Below, piece by piece: positions 8,055-12,260 of a DNA stretch of 12,260 bases. The notes beneath the pieces are model-generated. The model was not told where the DNA came from and made no database searches. It worked only from the letters and a program-made list of their open reading frames with translations. Location: NCBI GenBank assembly GCA_944381295.1, contig CALWKP010000185.1, positions 1-12,260 on the forward strand, read 5' to 3'. Position 1 is the first letter of the stretch; each line of letters begins with the position of its first letter. Position numbers and translations under genes: made by a program. The DNA comes from an uncultured Clostridia bacterium. Lineage in GTDB: Bacteria > Bacillota > Clostridia > Oscillospirales > Acutalibacteraceae.

Positions 8055-9233
8055 ATGAAAAAGATGAAAGTAGGCGTTGTTGGCCTGAGCTTTGGCATGG
8101 AATTCCTCCCCATTTATTTACGGCATCCCTTGGTGGAAGATGTCGTCATTGCCGATCAGGACCCGCGCCTTTTACAGGTGGCAAAAGAGAAGTTCGGATT
8201 TTCTGAGGAGCACTGTTTTTCAGGGATAGATCCGATCCTGGCAGATCCAACGGTAGATGCGGTCCACATTGTAACCCCGCCGTCCACACACGCGCCGCTT
8301 TCCATTCGGGTGTTGCAGTCCGGGAAGCATTGCGGCTGCACGATCCCGATGGGAATGTCGATTGAAGAGCTCAAGGCAATTATCGATGCCAGGAAAAAAT
8401 CGGGCAAACAATATATGTTTATGGAAACTTCCATTTTTGGAAGAGAATTTTTCTATTTGCAGGAGCTGTATAAAAACGGCAAGCTGGGGGAAGTTCAGTA
8501 TATGTCCTGCGCACACTATCAGGACATGGAGGGGTGGCCTTCTTATTGGGAAGGCTTCCCGCCCCTCATGCATCCCACCCATGCGGTGGGTCCCTGCCTC
8601 ATGCTGCTCGGGAAAAAACCGGAAACAGTGTGCGCAGTTGGCTCCGGAAGGATCCGAAAGGAACTGGCAGAGCGCTACCACTCTCCCTTTGCATTTGAAT
8701 CTGCTTTGATCCGCCTGCATGAGAGTGATGTCGCGATCGAAATGGAACGCTTCCTTTACGGAGTGGCGAGGAGCTATTCGGAATGTTTTCGGGTATACGG
8801 CAGCCAGATGAGCTTTGAATGGCAGCAGCTGGAAAAGGAAAATCCGGTTTTGTATCGCCGCACCGGTAATTTGCAACAGGAGATTGTGGATGCGGATTCT
8901 GACCCGGAAAGATTTCATCGAGGAAGCGAAATTGAGGAAGAACGGGTAATCGTTCCCGATTATGCGTTCCGTTTGCCTGATTCGATCCGAAAATTCACCA
9001 GGGAAACGGTATACAATGATGAAAACACCCATTTGTCCTTTAAGCAGGGCGGCGGACACGGCGGTTCCCACCCTCATATGATCCATGAATTTGTAACGGC
9101 AATTGTGGAGAACCGCCCTCCGGTATCGGACGATATATTGGGCGCCTATTGGACGGGATGTGGAATCTGTGCGCATGAATCCGCGATGAACGGCGGGAAA
9201 ATGATCAGGATCCCTGAATTTGAAAAGGCATAA
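8055..9233 (+). CDS. Gfo/Idh/MocA-like oxidoreductase with altered CEKP motif
   Basis: A 392-residue protein with an N-terminal Rossmann fold. KVGVVGLSFG (5-14) matches the nucleotide-binding GxGxxG region, DQD (35-37) ends the second strand, and VDAVHIVTPPSTHAPLSIRVLQ (67-88) is the typical NAD(P)-binding segment. The C-terminal substrate domain includes MHPTHAVGP (172-180) with H173 and H176, and ends near 392, a normal family length. The hallmark CEKP motif after GKH is replaced: residues 91-99 read KHCGCTIPM, so the catalytic lysine position is Ile97. Either this is a subgroup using different chemistry or it is a binding or non-redox member. The ATG at 8055 has GGTGA six bases upstream, 16 bases after the GH172 stop, so the two are probably co-translated. 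Its place between two glycosidase genes suggests work on the same imported sugar. Confidence 0.88.
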   Translation: MKKMKVGVVGLSFGMEFLPIYLRHPLVEDVVIADQDPRLLQVAKEKFGFSEEHCFSGIDPILADPTVDAVHIVTPPSTHAPLSIRVLQSGKHCGCTIPMGMSIEELKAIIDARKKSGKQYMFMETSIFGREFFYLQELYKNGKLGEVQYMSCAHYQDMEGWPSYWEGFPPLMHPTHAVGPCLMLLGKKPETVCAVGSGRIRKELAERYHSPFAFESALIRLHESDVAIEMERFLYGVARSYSECFRVYGSQMSFEWQQLEKENPVLYRRTGNLQQEIVDADSDPERFHRGSEIEEERVIVPDYAFRLPDSIRKFTRETVYNDENTHLSFKQGGGHGGSHPHMIHEFVTAIVENRPPVSDDILGAYWTGCGICAHESAMNGGKMIRIPEFEKA

Positions 9234-9243
9234 GGAAAGAAAT

Positions 9244-9321
9244 TTGCCTGTGGCCGTGATGATTCCTTTTCTACAAAAAATAAGACCCAACAATGCAAAG
9301 ATGGATCGCAGAGAGGTATAA
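9244..9321 (+). other. Possible 25-codon micro-ORF or leader before the GH127 gene
   Basis: The gap between the oxidoreductase and the GH127 start contains a small open frame from TTG 9244, preceded by AAGGAAAGA, to TAA 9319-9321. It also has an internal ATG at 9259. It ends one base before the preferred GTG start of the GH127 gene, and the GAGAGGT ribosome binding site of that gene lies in its last codons. This could couple translation across the 89-base gap. The peptide is basic, has a short hydrophobic start and is not recognised. It may simply be chance. Confidence 0.2.
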
Positions 9322-9322
9322 A

Positions 9323-11242
9323 GTGAAATATCAAAAGTTTTTAGATATCAAAAGCGTACAAATTCAAGATGAATTCTGGTCTCCATTACAAAGCCTTGTA
9401 ATGGAGACCGTCATCCCTTATCAGTATGGCATTCTGAACGACCAAATCGATGGGGCAGAAAAAAGCCATGCGTTGGATAACTTTCGGATCGCTGCTGGAA
9501 AGGAAAAGGGAGAATTCTATGGAATGGTCTTTCAAGACAGCGATGTGGCAAAATGGCTGGAAGCGGTTGCATACGCGCTCGCGTTGCGGCCCGACGCTGA
9601 ATTAGAGAAAAAGGCTGACGAAATCATTGATTTGGTTGGACAGGCTCAGGAAGAGAACGGATATCTCAACACCTATTTTTCCATAAAAGAGCCGGATAAA
9701 AAATGGCAAAATCTTCAGGAATGCCACGAACTTTACTGCAATGGGCATATGATCGAAGCGGCCGTAGCGTTTCATGAAGCACTGGGAAAAGATTCCCTTT
9801 TGAAAATCATGTGCAAAACAGCAGATTTGATCTGCGACCGGTTTGGAAAGGGGAAAGTGCGGGGATATCCGGGGCATCCGGAAATCGAGATGGCATTGCT
9901 CCGGTTATATCGGGCGACCGGAGAGCGCAAGTACCGCGAGGAAGCCCTCTATTTCTTGAACGAGCGCGGAACGGAACCGGAATATTTTGCAGAAGAAGCA
10001 AAAACACGGAAGTTGGAACTTGGCCTGATGGACCCCAAAGACCGCAACCTGACGCAGACATACGCCCCGGTAAGGGAGCAGGAGAAAGCGGTGGGACATG
10101 CCGTGCGCGCGGTTTATCTCTACACAGCAATGGCGGACATGGCGTCGGAGATCGACGACCCCGCGCTGACAGAGGCGTGTAGGCGCTTATGGAAAAATAT
10201 TACGCGGCAAAAAATGTATATCACCGGGTCGATCGGCGCAACGGTGCATGGCGAAGCGTTTTCCGTTGATTATGAATTGCCGAATGATCTGATCTATGCG
10301 GAAACTTGCGCCAGTGTGGCAATGGCGTTTTTTGCCCGCAGGATGCTGGAGCTGGAAGTAAAAGGAGAATATGCCGACATCTTAGAGAAGGAATTGTATA
10401 ACGGCATTCTTAGCGGCATGCAAAATGACGGGAAAAACTTTTTCTATGTCAATCCTTTGGAAGTGGTTCCCGGCGTTTCCGGCGTTTTACCGGAATATAA
10501 ACATGTGCTCCCCCGGCGTCCGGGATGGTATCAATGTGCGTGCTGCCCGCCGAATGTAGCGAGCCTGTTCACTTCTTTGGGAGAATATGTCTGGGGAGAA
10601 AAAGACGATACCATTTATGCGCACACCTATGTAGGCGGCAGGGCTAGTTTCAAAAAACAGGGGATTTCCGTTTTATGCGAATCCAACTATCCATGGCAGG
10701 GAGAGATACGATATACCGTTGAGATTCCCAAGAAATACCAATCTTTTACTTTTGCGGTTCATATTCCAGGCTGGTGTCAAGGCTGGAATATTTTGCTGAA
10801 CGATAAAGAGGCCGACTATTTCTATCAAGATGGATATATCTATCTCCAGCGGGAATGGAAAAATGGAGATACCCTGAAGCTCACATTGCCGATGATGCCG
10901 CGCCGCGTATATTCTAATCCGCTCGTGCGCGCGGATGCAGGATGTACCGCATTGATGCGAGGTCCGGTTGTTTACTGCTTTGAGGAAACGGACAACGGAA
11001 AAAATCTGGCTGCCCTGCGATTGCCGAAAGATGAAACGATCTCTGTGGATACCATGTGTTTTCTTGGAAAAAAGAACATACCGCTTCTCAAAATGAATGG
11101 GAACCGTGTCATGGAGGAGGAAGGACAGCTTTATTCGGATAAACCTTTCCCGCAGAAAGAGACAGCCCTTTGTGCGGTTCCATACTTCATGTGGGGGAAT
11201 CGTGAGGCCGGAGGAATGCGCGTGTGGATGGTGGAAGGATAA
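9323..11242 (+). CDS. GH127 family glycosidase (DUF1680), likely beta-L-arabinofuranosidase
   Basis: A 639-residue protein of the GH127 (formerly DUF1680) family. Characterised members such as HypBA1 of Bifidobacterium longum remove beta-L-arabinofuranose with a zinc-bound cysteine nucleophile. Numbered from GTG 9323, the expected residues are all visible: E311 in VHGEAF (acid/base region), E327 and C329 in YAETCAS, and C407-C408 in QCACCPPN (nucleophile and zinc ligands). YPGHPEIEMALLRLYRATG (182-200) is another family block. The N-terminal barrel is followed by beta-rich domains to the end. No signal peptide is seen, so it is probably cytoplasmic. The frame opens at ATG 9293, but GTG 9323 has GAGAGGT five bases upstream and gives MKYQKFLDIKSVQIQDEFW, a usual family beginning. 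The exact substrate is not certain, since the family is broader than HypBA1. Confidence 0.93.
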   Translation: MKYQKFLDIKSVQIQDEFWSPLQSLVMETVIPYQYGILNDQIDGAEKSHALDNFRIAAGKEKGEFYGMVFQDSDVAKWLEAVAYALALRPDAELEKKADEIIDLVGQAQEENGYLNTYFSIKEPDKKWQNLQECHELYCNGHMIEAAVAFHEALGKDSLLKIMCKTADLICDRFGKGKVRGYPGHPEIEMALLRLYRATGERKYREEALYFLNERGTEPEYFAEEAKTRKLELGLMDPKDRNLTQTYAPVREQEKAVGHAVRAVYLYTAMADMASEIDDPALTEACRRLWKNITRQKMYITGSIGATVHGEAFSVDYELPNDLIYAETCASVAMAFFARRMLELEVKGEYADILEKELYNGILSGMQNDGKNFFYVNPLEVVPGVSGVLPEYKHVLPRRPGWYQCACCPPNVASLFTSLGEYVWGEKDDTIYAHTYVGGRASFKKQGISVLCESNYPWQGEIRYTVEIPKKYQSFTFAVHIPGWCQGWNILLNDKEADYFYQDGYIYLQREWKNGDTLKLTLPMMPRRVYSNPLVRADAGCTALMRGPVVYCFEETDNGKNLAALRLPKDETISVDTMCFLGKKNIPLLKMNGNRVMEEEGQLYSDKPFPQKETALCAVPYFMWGNREAGGMRVWMVEG

Positions 11243-11417
11243 CGATTGGCCGGCAGCTTTTAGAAAAGGGAAAAGGTTCCGGCTCGTTTCTCAGGGGGCC
11301 GGACAGGCACACAAAGAAAAATCACGGCGCAAGATTCAAATGGAAAGAAAGGTAGCCGAGGTGATCGGAAACCGTTTTTTGCAAGATGGCGGTTCGGTTG
11401 ACTCCTGAAAATCAAAA
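11243..11417 (+). other. Stretch between the GH127 stop and the terminator
   Basis: This is 175 bases of probable 3' untranslated sequence. One plus-strand frame continues open here from within the GH127 gene to 11408. GH127 itself ends in a normal C-terminus (VPYFMWGNREAGGMRVWMVEG region), so that frame looks like chance and not a shifted continuation. No RNA gene was recognised. Confidence 0.5.
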
Positions 11418-11459
11418 GGGTGAAAAGCTTGTTGGTCGGGCTTTTCACCCCTTGTTATT
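11418..11459 (+). terminator. Intrinsic terminator of the transport-glycosidase operon
   Basis: GGGTGAAAAGC (11418-11428) and GCTTTTCACCC (11440-11450) form a perfect 11-bp stem with an 11-base loop, followed by CTTGTTATTAT. It lies 175 bases after the GH127 stop and is the first strong hairpin there, so it is the likely end of the operon. On the minus strand the stem is followed by C/T-poor sequence ending in TTTTGATTTTC, so it could work in both directions. Confidence 0.75.
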
Positions 11460-11483
11460 ATAAAATGACAGGCCGGATGATGG

Positions 11484-11504
11484 GCCGGCAGATTTTTTGC
11501 CGGC
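11484..11504. other. Short GC-rich hairpin
   Basis: GCCGGCA (11484-11490) and TGCCGGC (11498-11504) form a perfect 7-bp stem with a GATTTTT loop. No T run follows on the plus strand. On the minus strand it is followed by CCATCATCC, so it is not a typical terminator in either direction. Confidence 0.4.
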
Positions 11505-11602
11505 AGGGACGTTTCTGTGCTCTGACCTCCTGCTCTCTTCCAGGCTCTGTGCCCATGGTCTGCCATGCACCAAACGCCGCCAAACCGCTCGGTTCCCGGA
11601 TA

Positions 11603-11663
11603 CAGCGGCCCGGATGGGCGAACAGAACCCCCAGTCCCCAAATGCAGCGGCCAGGATGGGCAA
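11603..11663. repeat. Two-copy degenerate direct repeat, about 42-base period
   Basis: CAGCGGCCCGGATGGGCGAA (11603-11622) recurs as CAGCGGCCAGGATGGGCAA (11645-11663), with one substitution and one missing base. Weaker similarity extends to the left of each copy (CGGATA against AAATG). The 42-base period is a whole number of codons, but no credible gene covers it. Confidence 0.5.
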
Positions 11664-11814
11664 GAGCGTGGCTTCGCAGGTCTGGAAAACTCCTTCCACA
11701 AGGCCCCTCTGCACTTTCCCACAAAAGGCCGATGCCCCTGCGGCTGAACTGACGTCATTCGTTTTTTCTCCCTTTCTCAGAACAAGGCTCCTTTGCGGCA
11801 ACATAAAAAGAGGC

Positions 11815-11843
11815 CTCCCGGGGTTTGAAAGTGATCCCGGGAG
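11815..11843 (-). terminator. Possible terminator hairpin, best on the minus strand
   Basis: CTCCCGGG (11815-11822) and CCCGGGAG (11836-11843) form a perfect 8-bp stem with a 13-base loop. On the minus strand the stem is followed by GCCTCTTTTTATG, a five-base T run, so it could end transcription of the partial gene at the right edge. On the plus strand AACCCTTTTAC follows, so a bidirectional role is possible. Confidence 0.5.
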
Positions 11844-12055
11844 AACCCTTTTACGATAAATCTACACAAGTGCTGTCCGATATGCGTGAACACGATTGGA
11901 TGAAGAAATATTTTTGAGTTGGCTTAACGCCATTGGATAGGAGCGCTTACGCCGTCTTCCCAGAAAGAGTGTTGCGGAGGAACATTTGATAAATAAGCAA
12001 TTGTTTTTGCCTTGCGCCGGGGAGATCGCGTTGAGAAAACCGACCCCTCACAGAG

Positions 12056-12260
12056 CTAATTCGATAACATTGATGGAATGCTTTTGCTATCCCTATCTCG
12101 ATTACACATTTGAGGCTTACGGGTATCTGTCAAAAACTCAGGTGACAGATACCCTCCGACAAAAAAATCGTCGTACTTATCCTTTGGTGTCCCTTTCACA
12201 AAAATGTGACATATCTGCTCGTTACCGTGATCTAAAATAATGATACGTTCAATCACAGTA
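12056..12260 (-). CDS. C-terminal end of an unidentified gene, possibly a recombinase
   Basis: An open minus-strand frame enters from the right edge and stops at TAG 12056-12058, giving about 67 codons. The first half, starting TVIERIIILDHGNEQI and continuing CHIFVKGTPKDKYDDFF, alternates charged and hydrophobic residues in a beta-hairpin pattern. It loosely resembles the final strands of serine site-specific recombinases (an IERI-type motif). The second half, after GGYLSP, is low in pattern and coincides with a perfect inverted repeat, so the natural end of the protein may have been replaced. The identification is a weak resemblance judged by eye; the gene could be something else. Confidence 0.35.
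   Translation of the reverse strand, partial: TVIERIIILDHGNEQICHIFVKGTPKDKYDDFFVGGYLSPEFLTDTRKPQMCNRDRDSKSIPSMLSN
12121..12154. repeat. Perfect 12-bp inverted repeat inside the right-edge frame
   Basis: GGGTATCTGTCA (12121-12132) and TGACAGATACCC (12143-12154) are exact inverted copies around the 10-base loop AAAACTCAGG. Read on the minus strand the loop is CCTGAGTTTT. The repeat lies within the C-terminal codons of the partial gene. It could be a terminator-like hairpin, a recombinase or transposase recognition hairpin, or a small dispersed repeat. Confidence 0.6.

Larger units (their letters stand above)
11461..12055. other. GC-rich non-coding stretch, no convincing gene
   Basis: Several overlapping open frames of 60 to 140 codons exist on both strands between about 11340 and 11860, but none has a recognisable protein pattern and they contradict one another. 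The stretch contains a short hairpin, two copies of a degenerate repeat and a stronger hairpin, each listed separately. A plus-strand frame from TTG 11986 has a good GGAGG upstream but overlaps the more protein-like minus-strand frame at the right edge. The region may be decayed DNA or an unrecognised element. Confidence 0.45.

Noticed and set aside
8220..9293. Long minus-strand open frame of 357 codons
   Set aside because: It lies entirely antisense to the well-supported oxidoreductase gene, has no ribosome binding site or recognisable protein pattern, and is explained by codon bias of the real gene.
11097..11408. Plus-strand frame overlapping and extending past the GH127 stop
   Set aside because: It could have suggested a frameshifted C-terminus, but GH127 already ends in a normal family C-terminus, and the peptide after 11242 is basic and patternless.
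11336..11859. Several overlapping frames of 60 to 140 codons on both strands
   Set aside because: They are mutually incompatible, lack recognisable domains and probably result from few stop codons in GC-rich DNA.
11922..11953. Near-direct repeat GCTTAACGCC and GCTTACGCC
   Set aside because: Too short and imperfect to separate from chance; no partner elements seen.
11986..12240. Plus-strand frame of 84 codons starting at TTG after GGAGGAAC
   Set aside because: The ribosome binding site is good, but the protein has no recognisable pattern, it includes the inverted repeat, and it is antisense to the more protein-like minus-strand frame. It is kept as a possibility only.
1..12260. CRISPR arrays, tRNA or rRNA genes, riboswitches
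   Set aside because: No regularly spaced repeats, tRNA arm patterns, rRNA-like segments or known aptamer motifs were recognised on either strand.

Overview
The window reads as a chromosomal carbohydrate-utilisation locus from a low-to-moderate GC Gram-positive bacterium, most likely a gut-type member of the Clostridia. The reasons are AGGAGG- and GGTGA-type ribosome binding sites, a lipoprotein solute-binding protein, a YesM/YesN-type two-component pair, and GH127 and GH172 enzymes without signal peptides. The species cannot be named from the sequence alone.

Layout. Bases 1-305 hold a possible 3' end of an upstream gene, a strong hairpin (81-122) and unassigned sequence. Two genes follow on the minus strand: an AraC-type response regulator (306-1796) and its histidine kinase (1810-3558). 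They share one transcription unit, driven by a near-consensus promoter at 3595-3623. A 164-base divergent intergenic region separates them from a plus-strand operon: solute-binding lipoprotein (3723-5054), two sugar ABC permeases (5119-6009, 6022-6834), a DUF2961/GH172 protein (6854-8038), a Gfo/Idh/MocA-type dehydrogenase-like protein (8055-9233) and a GH127 glycosidase (9323-11242). The operon ends near an intrinsic-terminator-like hairpin at 11418-11450. The last kilobase has no convincing complete gene. It contains several hairpins, a short degenerate repeat and, at the right edge on the minus strand, an open frame that may be the C-terminus of a recombinase-like gene.

How the genes may work together (inference). 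The membrane kinase senses an extracellular signal. The phosphorylated AraC-type regulator then activates the divergent transporter/enzyme operon. The lipoprotein and the two permeases import an oligosaccharide, and the missing ATPase is presumably a shared MsmX/MsmK-type subunit encoded elsewhere. The imported sugar is cut in the cytoplasm by the GH172 and GH127 enzymes. Both families act on furanosides (arabinofuranose or fructofuranose type), so a furanose-decorated glycan is the best guess. The oxidoreductase-like protein lies between the two glycosidases but lacks the usual CEKP lysine, so its chemistry is the least predictable part of the locus.
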